From assembly GCA_047967505.1 (NCBI GenBank), contig CM106539.1: a stretch of 64,000 nt of DNA; one strand, 5' to 3'. Source of the DNA: Dipteris shenzhenensis (taxonomy: Eukaryota; Polypodiophyta; Polypodiopsida; Gleicheniales). The notes beneath the pieces are model-generated. The model saw only the letters and a list, made by a program, of their open reading frames with translations. It was not told the origin of the DNA and searched no databases. A program made the translations under genes and the position numbers. Below are positions 10,401-24,600 of this stretch, piece after piece. The number at the start of each line of letters is the position of its first letter. Position 1 is the first letter of the stretch.

Positions 10401-13400
10401 CTTCATCAGTGCCGACTTCATTAGCAGGGCTCACTTCATCAGCAGTGCCCACTCCATTATCAATGCCGACTTCATCACTGCCCACTCCATCATCAGTGCC
10501 GACTTCATCAATGATGCCCTCAGCAACCCAACATCTCCATCTTGGCCCGGACATCACTATCATCTCGGATGGAGAGCCACCACAATCAAGACAGCAGCGA
10601 GAGTTTCTTTCCCACTCTCAGAGCTCCAGTGCCTCTTCTTCCGACCATGGGGCTGAGATTACACCCTCTCTGCACAGAGACCACATTCAGAGGGGTCGGG
10701 TGGGCCAACAGAGATACAGAGCCCTTCGAAAACCACCCCTCCTCTCTCACATTTGGGTTATGTTTAAACCTCTTCTGGATCCAAACCTCAAACTATCCTC
10801 GATGTTAACATCTTCAGAGATCCAGACCCTCTGTCTAACTGAGTTCGACAAGGTCATCTTCCCTCCTATGGATGTGGAACTGTGTATAGACTTCATCAAA
10901 TCTTACGACTCCGTCACCGACACTTTTGAGTTCATGGGCTCTAGGCAGCTTCTCACACCCAATTTGGTCTCACAGTACACGGGGCTCCCTGCTCTCCCTA
11001 TTCAGCCTCCTTCCGACGATTCACCACATCTCCTTTCATTCCTTTCACAGTGCAAACCCAATCAGAGGGGATATGATTGCAAAAAGGTTTTGGAAGGTGG
11101 AAGTAGAGAAGCAGTGATCACTCGCTACTTCTTCACTCGCTTCTATTCAACACCAGTGCATTACTACATCACGAAAGGTATCTGTCCTACTCTGAATGCT
11201 CTCTTCACTATCACTCAATATGATTTTGCGTCCCTATTTTATTCAACATTCCGGGCCACTGTACGAAATCACACAGGCAGAGGCACACACACATGTACTT
11301 GTGGACCTCACCTCACCTACCTCTTGCACCAGTGGCAGACTGCAACACCTGCACTTTTCCCTCCACCTTCACATACTTCCTCTTCTCCTCACCGTCCACC
11401 TTCCCGCCCTATGGTTGTCATGTCCAAGTCATGTACTCTCAAGTCATGTCCAAGTCATGTACTGTCAAGTCACATCCAAGTCATGTCCATGTCATGTACT
11501 GTCAAGTCATGTCCAAGTCATGTATTGTTTGCTCCAGAGTAACCAAGATGTGAACACGATGCGACTAGGTGTGACCAAGGTCTAACAACCTTGGCATGTT
11601 GCTTAGGTGACCATGATGTGACTCTTGGTGGGAGTCCATGATCGGAGACTCAGAGTACAACAATGGTTGACATGTGTCATACATGATTGACATGTGATCA
11701 ACGCTGGATGTCGTGTGGCTGACATGTGTTGACACATGGTCAACATGTGGTCAACGCCTGAAGATAGCAACTGCTTGGGGTGTCTCTATTGTAATAGTTT
11801 CCCCCACCACTATTTTTGCTTTTTTTCCAAGAAAATTCAAATACTAGCCCTAGTCTGCGAAGGGTGAACCTGGATACTCTCCATCACCTCTATACACCTG
11901 GCACTCCAAATATGCCAAGCTGCAATGCTAGCCAAAATCTCCCAAGACGTATCTACTGAGGCATGAGCAGCTCTGAAAGGAGTGAGGGGAACATCCTGGA
12001 GGGAACAAGACTCCACTGAGTGTCGCCGTACAATGAAAGCTGGATCTAGATCACGTCCCTCGAAAAACACCTATGGGCCAGTAAGAGATAATCAAGCCAC
12101 TGAACCCCAGGTCATATAAAAAGGTGTTGTATGAAAGATGCTGAAAATCCTAGCAACACCTTTCCAAATCATCCTCACTTGTCTGCACTCCCAAAGGCAA
12201 TGCTATATTGGGATAAGGATTGTGATCATGGGTTTGCACAAATCAAGAATGCTCTGGCTTCTGAACCCATTCTATGATGGCTGTGTGTTTTGATGTTTGT
12301 ATATCAAGTGCAACTGTGTTGGGATTAATTGGTATGATGACTCTTCTACAAAGTTCAAGGGGAAGACATTACTATTGCACTTTGATGATCTGATTGTGAC
12401 CGGAAGCAAGGATAGCTTCATCAAAAAGCTAAAACAAGACTTATCTGCAAAGTTTAACATGAGAGATCTTAGACTTACACACTATTGTCTTGGAATTGAG
12501 TTCTAGAGAGATTCAGATAGCACATTCATGAGTCAACTCTACTCTGGTGCTTCCTTCCATTGATGTGAAGGACTCCCTAGCACTACATTCCACCGAATGT
12601 TTGTTACTTGCAAGTGCCATTGATTTGGATTGGCTGCATACAGTTGCCATGTCTGCTTCACATTCTTGCTTGTGGATGAGGTGGCGATCTTCAAGGGCAG
12701 CCCGCTGAATGTTCCAAGCGATGTCGCGCTCATGAATAGCTGATTCCTTCTCTTTTTTCCAGCTCTCCTCATGCTGCCGAAGTGTGGCTCCATGGCGCGC
12801 TGTTGGGCTGCTTGGGCTCTCTCAAACTCTTACTTCAAATATTGTTGCTGGGAGAGGAGCTTATGAATATAACCTGTTGAATTGAAGATGGCTGCCCCTA
12901 GTTGCGTGAAGGTGTCATCCATGATACGCTGTGCGAGATGTAGGGACCTCTTCATCTAGGCATATGTATCGTTGTAATTCAGCCTGTCAGCCATATTGAT
13001 CACGTCCCCCAACTCGAGCATGTTAGGGAGAGCGCCCTCTTCCTCCGTAGACAAACTTCCTGTAGGTGCCAAATGATCTAAGCCAACAAAACATGTTGGG
13101 GCCCTGGAGATCTTCCGGTTCTGTGCGAGGCATTCCTACAAAGGAATGGTGAAGATATGATCCACATCCTCCTCTTCCCTGCATACCGGTGAGCCTTTCC
13201 TGTGTAGAACAAATAGTAATTTTTTATAATCTTCATTATGCTGCTCCACAAGAGAAACATTTGAGAGTGATGGGCCCGAGGAAGCAGTTATATAAGCTGT
13301 CAACATATCATTTTGATGGAGAGGTGGGCAATCCATGGACTTGGGCAACTTCCCTCCCTCAAAGACCTCTTCTGTTGGTAGAGTTGCTGGAGGACTCCCA

Positions 13401-16400
13401 CTCCTGTCTCTACCCTGCGGGGGTTGTGGGGGGGCCGGTCTGTGAGAAATGTGAAGTACGCCCGGAGAAGCCGGAGAAAGCCCGTGGGAGTCAGGTTCTA
13501 GAGTAAGATTCAAATCCAAGCACTGTGGTGATGACTGCATCGGTGAAAGTGGTGGTGAGGGAAGATGGTGGGCGATGAATCTGCAGTTGCTCGAGGGCAT
13601 TTGGAAGTGCCTTGTGGTGTAGACCCAGCACCCTGGTTATTTGTGGTGCGTTTGCTAGGTGATGCTATTGAGAGTGGTCTTGATCCTGTTCCTCGGGCTG
13701 CCCTAGCCAAATGAAAGTCCACAAAGAGGTAATTTAGGCTTGAACTTGTGGCCAGGGGCACAGGCAAGCATGAACGATGGCATTGAACTAGGGGATGAAG
13801 AGGCAAAGAGGGAGGGCCCGCAAGAGAGGATCCGACACAAGAGCCAATAAGGAAGGCAAGTGGCCAGAAGGGGCACAAGGAAGGAATGAGGAGAGAGCGA
13901 GGGGACAACCAAGAAGATGGCCGCAGCCCGAGAGAAGTCAATGGCGAGGGAAAGCGTGGGGTGGTCCCCACGCAGCAAGGGGGTGTAGTAGGCAGATGGC
14001 GAGGTGCGGCAACAAGGGGGCGTAGCAGGGGCCCAAGCAGGAGAGAGGAAGCTAGGGTGGGCGCAACAACAGGAACGTAACCAAGGAGAGAGGGAGCCAC
14101 GGAGAAGGGGTGCAGCGGGTAGCGAGAGAGGCGGGTAGAAGGGGTAGGGTAGAGGGAGCGGGGGGCGCAAAGGGTAGTGGGAGAGGGGGTGCAGAGAGGG
14201 TAAGAGGAGGCGCATGAGGGGGTGTGTAGAGGGTAGGAGAAGGTGGGTGAGGGGTGCGTAGAGGGTGGCGGGTAGGGGGGGTGCATAGAGGGTGGCAAGT
14301 AGGGGGGTGCGTAGAGGGTAAGGGGAAGCGGGTGAGGGGTGCGTAGAGGGTAGGGGTGCGGTGCGGGGTGAGGGGGTAGAAGGAGCGGGGCAGAGGGAGC
14401 GAGGGACGTAGAGGGTGGCCAGAGGGGTGGCGTAGAGAGAAGGGGATGCGTCAATTTTACGAGCAACAACCTATGAGCAGGTTTATCCGAGCGTGTTTTT
14501 CATGAGATTTTTAAAAATGTTTTTCTTTAGGAAACATGGTTTTTACACTTTTATTTTCACTAGAACTAGATCCCTTTATCATAAAAATATACAGACTAGT
14601 CACTCATTCATTTTTACACAACATAATTTTCTTATTTAGAGACATCCCTTTGTACCCCTGTTATTACCTTAAAAAAGTGTTGATTCCTTTAAGAAACATT
14701 CCTCATAATCACTCTCAATGTAATAATACTATGCATATATAATTACTTATTAACACATTTATATCATATGGCAATATCTTTTTAGTGTTTTTATAGCATA
14801 TTTATGGACATGTTTCTAAAGAAGTTTAAATTACTATAAATAAGTATTAACTTGGGCTTATATATCACTCTCATAAAATACATGTAATATTTAATACTAT
14901 ATATGAAATATTTTCCAAAATATAACTTCATAGATGTGCTCAAATGGGGTGTTCCGATCAATTTGAGTGGTTGAATGACTATATTTGGACATTGGATATG
15001 AAAGTTATGTCACTTTTAAAAGTGCTGTCCAAGGTAGTTTCGCCAGCGAAACTACCTTGGGAGACTTGCTTCAAAGGGGTTTCGCTGGCGAAACTACCTG
15101 GATGGCTTGCTTCAATGAGTTTTCTTTGAAGAAACTCTTTCATGAAGATAGGTTGAGAGAGGGTTTTCAATGTCACCCCCTATTAAGTAAAAGTTGTAAG
15201 AAGGATCATAAGGGAATTTTCATAGAGAAGTCTACTCTACATGTGGGTTTCTTCGAAAGCCATCCCATTATGCTCTCACCATTCCTACAGATTCACCTAA
15301 AGATTTTTGTATAAAATAGGCATAGCTATAATACTTTGCATATTTCTAAGTGAAACTATGTTTTCTTCTGATCGATTTTTGCCATATTTATGCATAGTTG
15401 GAAGCTTTTTTTTTCCTTCGCTCGGACGCTCGGAAGATTTCGCTCAGAAAATGCTCGTCCCCGAGAGAAGGGAGTAGGGAGAGGGGCTGACAAGGGAGAG
15501 ACCGCACAGAGAGGCTGAAGGAAGGAGAGCTGGTTGGCGAGGAGAGCCCGCAAGGAGAGGCTGAAGCAAGGGATGCGAAGCCGGGAGGACTTCGGAGATG
15601 CTGCGTGGACAGAGAGGCTGGTTGAGAAGACATAGGTCACAAGAACATAGTGGACAGAGGGGTACACATAGGTCTCTCCACACTCTCCCCTCGATGAGCT
15701 CGTAGCTCCAACCTCTATCTCTCCTCACACTCTCCCCTCTCTCGCCCCGATGCCGAACGCCAAATGATCAATGCTGAATGCTCAATAATGAATATTGACT
15801 CTCCCCCCTCCTCCTTCAGCCTCATCCACCGCTTTGGAGGGTCCCCTTCTTTGCTCAGAATCCTTTCACCCGATTGGTCATCCTCCTATCTCCTTAGCTG
15901 TTGAGGATAGCCATTGCGCCGTTGGCTCTCTTGATGGCTCTGGCGACTTCCTAACTCCCTGACTGGCCAGCCTCTTCTAGGCGGGTGGTGTAAATACTCC
16001 AAGTGCAGGTGAGTTGAATCACTGTACTAGTGGATCACCGCACCACTGAACCACTGTACACGTCTTCACCATGTGCAACTGTAAATACTCCTGACTAGTC
16101 CATGTGCTAAGCTCACTCTCCATGTGTGCAGCTCTCCATGAGATCGCCTTGGGCATGGTACTCCTAGTTGACTTGTGGTTGACATGTGTCGACTTGTGGT
16201 TGACATGTGTCGACTTGTGGTTAACATGTGTCGACGCATGGTCGCCTCGAATATGGTACTCCTGGATGAACCCGTGGATGAAACCGTGGTTGACATGTGT
16301 CACGCATGATTGACATGTGGTCAACGCTTGATGTCGTGTGGCTGACATGTGTTGACACATGGTCAACATGTGGTCAACGCCTGTCGACATGTGGTCAATG

Positions 16401-18606
16401 CTTGAAGATAGCAACTGCTTGGGGTGTCTCTATTGTAACAGGCCTCACAAGTTTCCTATTTGACCAAGAAAATGGAAGTGAGGGGGATCTAAAATGCATG
16501 ATCCTGAGCAGCTCTCTCCAGAGGATAAATGTCTCTTTTTATGCCCCCTCGTTTATCATTGGGCATCTCGAACGTATTGAAGTTACCCCCAATGATCCTG
16601 GAATCTACCTCTAGAATCCAAGACAATGATTTCTTACAAAACAAAATTCACTCTTCCCTATTGTTGAGTGCGTGTAAATTAAGAAACGTATATTGCATCC
16701 CTCTATCAAAAGCATGGCCCATTGAGCTATCGAAGGGATAATCACATAATTCTTCCTAACTGACAAAAGAATAGGATCCCCAAACTTCATAGTTTGAAAT
16801 CTAGAAGCAACGCAGAGCCCAGAATCCGGGGTCAAGCTATACCCTGACCTTAGTCCAATGGCCACCAATTTTGCCAAAGACTCTGGGCTTGGATCTACGG
16901 ATAAATCCTCCAAGTTCTACTCCCGATGCCATGTGTTTCAGCTCGGGAGTCAACAAGCGCATTAGAGACTTGGATCTAGTTCCACATCATGAGAACAAGA
17001 TCTTGATGCCATGTCATATGATCTGCAACTTGACACCTCACATCAACAAAGCTGAGGTCAACTCAAGGGAAATAGTGGCTCAGACGGCATAGGGTCAAAA
17101 GCTCAAGTGTCCATTCATCTTCAAAGTTCACATCCGCCAACTGTTGAGTTTACGAGCCAAATCCATGTGAAACATCAAACTGTAAACCTAGCGATCAATT
17201 TCAAGTAGGCTAGGAATCTATTGCAGTTCAGAGTCAAAATATGGTTGCCACAAGTCACACATCCAAGAACGTCAGCCACTACATCGAGAGCACAATTCTA
17301 TGGACATTTAGAGGGAGCCCGGAGTCAACCGCCATGTTCAAAGGCCAAGATCTCCGAGCTCATAGATCAAGGCCAGATCCCCATGGCCAATCCATCAATG
17401 ATGAGGATCTCGTTGTGCTTCACATTATAGAATCCCACTACATCTACATGATACAAGATCCGTGGCTTATGTCTTCAACGCCCAGAACCAAAATTCTCAC
17501 ATACGCGAACAGCCAATGCCCATAAAATTCCTTAAGTATTGGGTCAATCATTAAGGCTCAGGGTACACAAATCAATAATTATACACACCTGGATCCATTA
17601 GTTGACATTCAAGGCACAGATTTAAGGATCTGGTGGTGCATGAGTTGGAGCCAAATTTCATCCTTCCACGCTCTAAATGCCTTTAATGTGCAGACCTCCT
17701 TCTCTGTTCCATCAATGGACATCTTCCCTTTGATAATAAAAAAAGGAGTGAGGCAAGAGTCCAAGTCGTTGTCCATGGTGCTGAGGATAGTAATATAGTT
17801 GCTTAGGTCATATAGTTGAGTGGCAAGGCTGCAACAAGAGCCTCATCATCCATAGCCCCCAACCGCTTTTGCTCTAAAGGCTATCAATCATGAGACCACA
17901 GGGGGGTCAATCCCATTCATGGGAAAAGGCATGTAAGATTGTAGGGGGCTCATATGTTGTCTCCAACCCAACTCCTAGATCGGTTTGGTGCTCCTTCCAT
18001 TGGACTACCACATAGTCCCATGGGGACTCCATCAAGCTTTGGGGTTCTAGGGGAACCCATCACCATAATTGATTCCATCTGCCAAGGCGGCTCATCGGGT
18101 CATCAATGTGACTCCCTTAGCTCCATCTCTCCATCATCCATCATCATCAACCTCCTCTAGCTCCATAGATGAGCCATGCAGCTCCAATCCACAGTAGGAT
18201 AGTGTGTTCACATTTGCGATTGGTCAAGCTCCTAGGTGGTCCATGGAAGGTACCAATGGATCCATAGCCAACCGAGCCTTTGGTACACGTAATTCTTCCC
18301 AAGCACCCCGGCCCATCACAATCAATGCTCCCAACTTGCAAGATCGACACATCAACTTCACAAAGGAGCCACTTGCCCCCGAGCCCATATCAGAGAAGAC
18401 CGGCTTTGGCTTAGACCCAGTTCCACAACTAAAGTTCGAGGGCTAAATCTAGGCCGACCCAGATAGGCAACTATTGCACACTCCAACATCGAACATTGGA
18501 GGTTCCATTTCCAAGCTCCAACAAGTGTCTTGGAGGCCAATAATCAAACCGTCCAAACCAGGAAAGGTCGTAGCCATGAGAGGTGATGTAGAGGGGAGAG
18601 AGTCGA

Positions 18607-18666
<60 letters not shown>

Positions 18667-21600
18667 AACCTATCCACAAGTCGGGGGACCCTATGGAGCC
18701 GTTGAATTACAAGACCATCATGATTGGCCACGTTATGGCCAAGATCTATGCATCAGTTTTGGAAAGCCATATAAATGACCATGCCGAGACGACAGGAATC
18801 AGAGCCAGAGGGCACGCTGGATTTCGCAGGGATCATTCGACACTTGACCACATCCTCACACTCAGGGCACTAGTAGAGGAGGCGAAGTCACGAAGGCAAC
18901 GGCTTTATTGTTGCTTCGTGGACTTCAGGAAGGCATTTGACACAGTTCCGCGATTCAGATTGTTTCAGAGGATTCGTCAGATGGGCTTCAGTGGAGAGAT
19001 ACAGTGGGCTATCATGGCTTTGTATGAGAGGGTCACTGGTCGGGTTCGGACACGTGAGGGGCTCTCAGAGGAGGTATGCAGCACGATTGGGGTGAAGCAG
19101 GGTTGCCCGCTCTCTCCTACTCTCTTTGGATTATATATTGATGAGCTAGAGATGTTTGTACAGATGACAGGCGGTGTGGGCTCTACTCTCTCAGGATCCT
19201 CCATTCCTATCCTCCTGTATGCGGACGATGTGGTTCTCATTTCCTCTACTGCTCAGGGCCTCCAGGCACATATTGAGGCACTCCACAGGTTTTGCCAGGA
19301 CAGGGGGTTGACCGTAAACCTTGGCAAGACCAAGGTTATGGTTTTCAACACCTCTGACCGTATTTACAGCACGGATGAGTTTTGCTTCACTTATGACGGA
19401 CAGCCCATTGAGCTTGTTAGAGAGTACACTTATTTGGGGGCAATTTTCAGGGGACCGGTCTTCACCATGACATATGCAGCACGAGATAGGATTAGTAAAG
19501 GGTATGCTTCGTTGGCTCATCTTGAGCGTCAGTGTTTTCAGTCCCACTTTCAGCATCCCGATACGAAATCCTTGCTTTTTGATACATTGGTGAGACCAAC
19601 TGCGATGTATTCAGCTCCTTTCTGGGCAGGAGACCTAGGCGCTGCAGATTGGAGACGAGTAGAGAGGTTACAGATCATCATGTTCTCTCGGCTCATTAGG
19701 GCCAAGGCTACAGTTCCGCACGAGATCATGCTAGCAGAGTTTGGAGCTACTCCCCTTGCATTGGATGCAGCGTTTCAGTCGGTCATGTATTTGCACAGGG
19801 TTAGGGAGTTTGGAGACTCAGCAGCAGGCAGAGCTCGGTTGCCATGGTTAGCACTTGCATCTTCTATGGAGTTGGCACGATCTGGGGCCCGATACTGCTG
19901 GTACTTCAGACTCACTAGGTGGCTCACATCTCTTGGACTAGACATGGATAGACTGCTTCCCTTTTGATACAGCATGGATGCCCCTCATCTCGAGTTGACT
20001 CGCCACGAGCTTAGCCAGGTCATGAGAGCAGACTTGCTGCAGCTTCATACGTATCGCACTTGGATTTATCCCACGCAGCTTCCGACGAAGATGGCCACAT
20101 ATCGTGACCACTTCCTTCGGATCTCAGAGGATGGGTTTGTCATTCCACCAGGCTATACAGGTATCCACATGTCCCACTCACTGAGGATTGCCCTTGGCCA
20201 GCTTAGAGTCTCTTCGCATCAGCTCGAGATAGAGGCTGGTAGGATGCGACGCATGGAGGATGGACGGCGACCAGGCCGAGAGACCAGGATTTGCCCTTGT
20301 TGCACCATGGGAGAGGTGGAGTCAGAGGAGCACTTCATTTGCAGATGCCCGCTATATTATGAGCTCAGAGGTAGATTCCACTGTCTCTTCACGGATGGCT
20401 TTGGACCTCTCTCACGAGTGATGGACTACGAGGATCAGCATTGCCTAGCTCTTTATGTCAGGGAGGCCACTATGCTTCGATGACACTACCTCAGAGACCA
20501 TCAGCACAGACCGGAGCGTGATAGAGCCCAGCCTGATAGAGCTCAGGCACACGCTATACCAGAGGACAGAGACCAGGAGGAGCATGAGGAGGTCAGAGCT
20601 CACACAGGACACATGCCTCCACCCTGTGGATGTACATATGAGATGGTTCGTAGACGCCGCAGGATCTTGTTACATAGGGGACGTACTCGCCGCTTCATCT
20701 CCAGACGATCCAGGATGATGGCAGCTTTTCGGAGGAGACTTACTCATGGAGATCTCGCCCCACCAGCCGCTCACCTCACCTTTGCTCAGATTTGTACTCT
20801 CATAGCAGGAGGCAGAGTCGATGGACAGGATTTCCAGTATTATTTTGGTTCTCAGACTCCGTGACACCTGGACTTGTATCTTTGCATTGGCATATTGTAC
20901 TCATCCCCCCATTTTGCACCCAGGGGCGGTTTTCTTGCATCTAGTTTACTTTGTATTTAGGCTCAGATTTGACATTATGTACTTTCACTTGCATTGTATT
21001 GCGTAGCACTTAGATGATATTCGACGATGCCTCTTCTTTGTGGCACGTTGATATTGTTACTTGTATGCAGAGTTCTTGATGTCCCATGGGCCCATTTTGG
21101 CCTTTAGCGGACAATAATACACTTTCTTTCTTTCTTTCTTTCTCTCTTTGTGCAAGATGCCTACACGGGGATGTGTAGAGGATACATGGGGGAAACAAGC
21201 TCTGGAACATGCTGCAAAGAAAGCATATCTAGTAGTGACACTACCTAAAACCAGCTCAGATGTCACCACCCAATTCAATAAAATCTGCTTGGTCTTGATT
21301 GAGAAGATAGAGAATCTGGAAGCCACAAATTTGACCTTACTAGCTGAAAAATCACAGGTAGACAAGGCCTTAACTGAAATCAAAAAGCAGGGGGGGAAGA
21401 TTCAAGAATAATGGAGGAAGGAAAAGGCTGAAAGAGGAGTGGGAAAAGGAAAAACAGCATGGGAAGTAGAAAAGAATAGAAGATGCAAGCTATCTCCACG
21501 GAATACAGCAACTCAAGGACGTCAAGGGGATGCTAGATGGAGGATGGAAGATCATTGAAGAGCTGAAATCTGAAAATGAGAAGCTTAGGAAAGAAATGGC

Positions 21601-24600
21601 AGATCTACAAGCAAAAATTTAAGGAAAGCATGCGGAGATAACACAGCAAATCATGAAAGGAGAAGCTGATATTCTGGCATGGAAAGAGGTGGTTAAAAAG
21701 GGCATGGCAGCACCCAAGAAAGAGCTTATATCTGAAACTCTGGAGGAAGAAAAGAGGCGGAATTACCCATCAGAGATTGTCGACCATGCCATTCAAGGTG
21801 AGACAGAATATGCTTCCAGCCAAGAAGCAAGTTGGAGACCATAGGGCAGCCATGCAAAGTGCCATCAATGCACCGCTCCAGATAACTATTATTAATCAGC
21901 AAAAGCCTTCGGCAAGGCAATCTGTCAGTGGGAAATTCATGTAAGAAGAGCCTCAACCAAAGAGGAGCATGATCCGAATGTGTGAAAGCGTGATCAACCC
22001 AAATTTGACAAGTAAAGGCATCACAATGCTGTGGATCAATCTGATACCATCTGTCCAAGTGTGCCCGATAAGAAGATTGAGCATTATGCTGAAAGGTATA
22101 ACCCGGAAGCATGGGCTGTAGTTCCTTCCAAAGATCAACCAGGCGCAACTGAAGCAAAAAATCAGACCATGCCTGTGTTTCAGAAGCCAACATATGAGTG
22201 TGGCCTGAGGTGTTGTCACTAGATTGAGGGGCATTATTAAAGTCACCACAAATAAAGGCATGTTGTCGCCATGGATAAGTATGCATGGCAGCCCAGATCA
22301 AAGCTCTATCACGAGAAGACTGGGGGGCATAAACCGATGCAAATTCAAAAATTTCCCCTTGAACAAGGCATTGAACAATAATCCATCTACCATGGCGATC
22401 ATTGAGAGCCACAACAGGTTGAAGGTCGTGCTTTACCAAAAAAGCCACACCAAAAAAGGAGTGCTCTCCAGCATAGAAGATATCATAACGAGCAAAATGG
22501 CCTATTGACCAGCATACATATGCTGATTATGCTCTTGCAAAGCAATTATATTAGGCTGCAATTGCCTGATATACATCCAGACCAGTTTCCATTTGCGACC
22601 ATCACACATTCCCTGTATATTGAGAGTAATACACTTCAGATGATCAAGCATATTTACAATTATGGGACAGGTATGTACAGCAACTAACGGGCTGTCTATG
22701 TCTGCATTTCCACCTCAATGTCCGGGCCTCTGCCCTAGGATGAAGCATCAGCCTGAGGAGAGGACAAAAGTGCAGCAACTTCTTCTTCAGGAAGCAAGGT
22801 CCGATTTGCAGTCACAGCAGCCCAGGTCAAGCCAATACTAGAGTTTTTAGCAGGTGTTTTCCCACGAGAGGATGCACCACTCCAAGTCCGAGAAGGCAAA
22901 GGTCGCCTGGGGGAGATCACTTTGCGAGGAGTTTGCCATCCATCAATCAAAAATTTTTCCCCCTTCCCCTGAGGTGGAGAGGACAAAGGCACAGGAAAAG
23001 AAGCATTACCATGTGAGACAGCCGGGGCTTTGCCTTTGTCTTGAACAGAGAAAAACTGTTTGACCCCTTTGTTTTTTACCACAGAAGAGGCATTTGCATT
23101 CTTATTCAAAGGCTGAACCATTTCAACTTGCACTGGCATCCGTGGAGCTCAAGAAGGGCATTGTGAAGCCATGTGCCCAAATTGCTTGCATTCAAAGCAA
23201 GCACCTGCAAACCGCCCCCACTTGAGCTTGTAAAAGGCACTCCCCATGGAAACATTATTCACAATAACCGAGTATGAAGCTGGAGTGGGATGATCTGTAT
23301 CCCACAAAATGCAGAAGCGATTAGAATTTCCATTGGGTCGCGGTGGACATACCACCTTACCGGGGGAAGCTGCAATTTTAGGTAGAAGAGAAGACAAGCA
23401 TTGAGGAAAATCCGCAACTTCTACCCAAACAAGGCAACGATGCCGAATCAATGCCTAATAATCCCGGTGGGAGACCAGGGCAGAACATGGACCATCTGTT
23501 GGCCATAGAAAAGAGAAGAGTGCTCCAGCAAAACCTGACGGTGCTCCTCATCAGCCATGATGATCTCAAAAAAGCCCCTCGCTGCATAATGAACTTTTTT
23601 GACATAAGAACCACCCAGGGTTCGAGTCAGCCAATTCCCAACATCTACAGCAACAGGCATCCGTCCTGGGAAGAAAATTATAATGGCATGCTTTGCATAC
23701 TCCTTAACAGGATCAAATATATCATCCACTTCCACCATAATGCCAGTGGTGGGAAGTGGATCTGTCCAACCTTTACGGGTGTCTTCAAACCCTTCATGCA
23801 TAACCTCATAAACAAGCTGAGCCTCAGCACAGTCATGAACGGAACATCTGAATCCATCACCTGTTTTTGTTTCTTGTTGGAAACCGACTTGTCGTTGTGA
23901 AAGGTTTTCTCATAGGAATAATCCACCATTTGAGTTAAGGAAAGAACTTGGAAGCAGCAACGCTTTACAAGGAGGAAAGCACAGCAGGTACAAAATTGTA
24001 CGGTTTTTTCCTGGCTGTACGGACAAAATCGTACAGATTTTTGATAGTACGAAAAAAAAATTCTGACAGGCAAACTGTACGGAGTTCCCCGACTGTATAG
24101 ACTAAACTGTACAGAAATTTTTTGACCGTACGGACAAAATCGTACGGATTTTTGACAGGTTTAAAAAAATGACATGCAAACTGTATGGACAAAACTGTAC
24201 TGATTGTATAGACAAAATCGTACGGATTTTTGACAGTACGATTTTTTTTTTTTTTTTGGGATTTTCTGACAGAGCATACGGACACAAAACGGATGTCAAA
24301 AGGAACCTCAAGGGTGTCAAACTGAGGGAGAAACAAGCAGCTGTAGCGTGGGAGTACGAGGGCTAGCACGAAATCTCACTCTGCTCACCTCCTCTCTCTC
24401 TCTCTCACACACACACACACTTTTTTTTGTGAAACCAAGAAAATTATATTATGAAACATTCATTTACATCAGGGCAGTGCTCAAAAGAGAGCCAAAGCCC
24501 TATCCATCAGAAGCAATAAAAGAAAAGCTGAATATAAGAAACATCCAAATCTTCCTCATGTAAGGCATCATATAAAGACTGCCGCAATGAGGCTCGGAAG

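Larger units (their letters stand above)
21766..24370 (-). mobile_element. LINE family C copy C1: 5' UTR, ORF1 and endonuclease, 3'-truncated
   Basis: On the minus strand the order is a CCGTAC-rich 5' UTR (about 24370-23960), ORF1, then ORF2. The endonuclease starts near 22640 with [11 protein letters not shown] and IIALQEHN (catalytic Glu). It then has [14 protein letters not shown] and [13 protein letters not shown], the GDFN and SDH boxes of APE endonucleases. The copy stops at 21766, before any reverse transcriptase, and abuts the family A ORF1. Several stops and frame changes interrupt both ORFs. Confidence 0.85.

Noticed and set aside
13510-14469. A 319-codon Pro/Leu/Ser-rich open frame on the minus strand
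   Set aside because: It is the pyrimidine-rich strand of a minisatellite; such composition avoids stops by chance and no domain is visible.
18474-18661. N-terminal extension of the family A RT frame, including a Ser-Leu repeat
   Set aside because: It translates unrelated flanking DNA and a CT microsatellite before the truncated LINE start.
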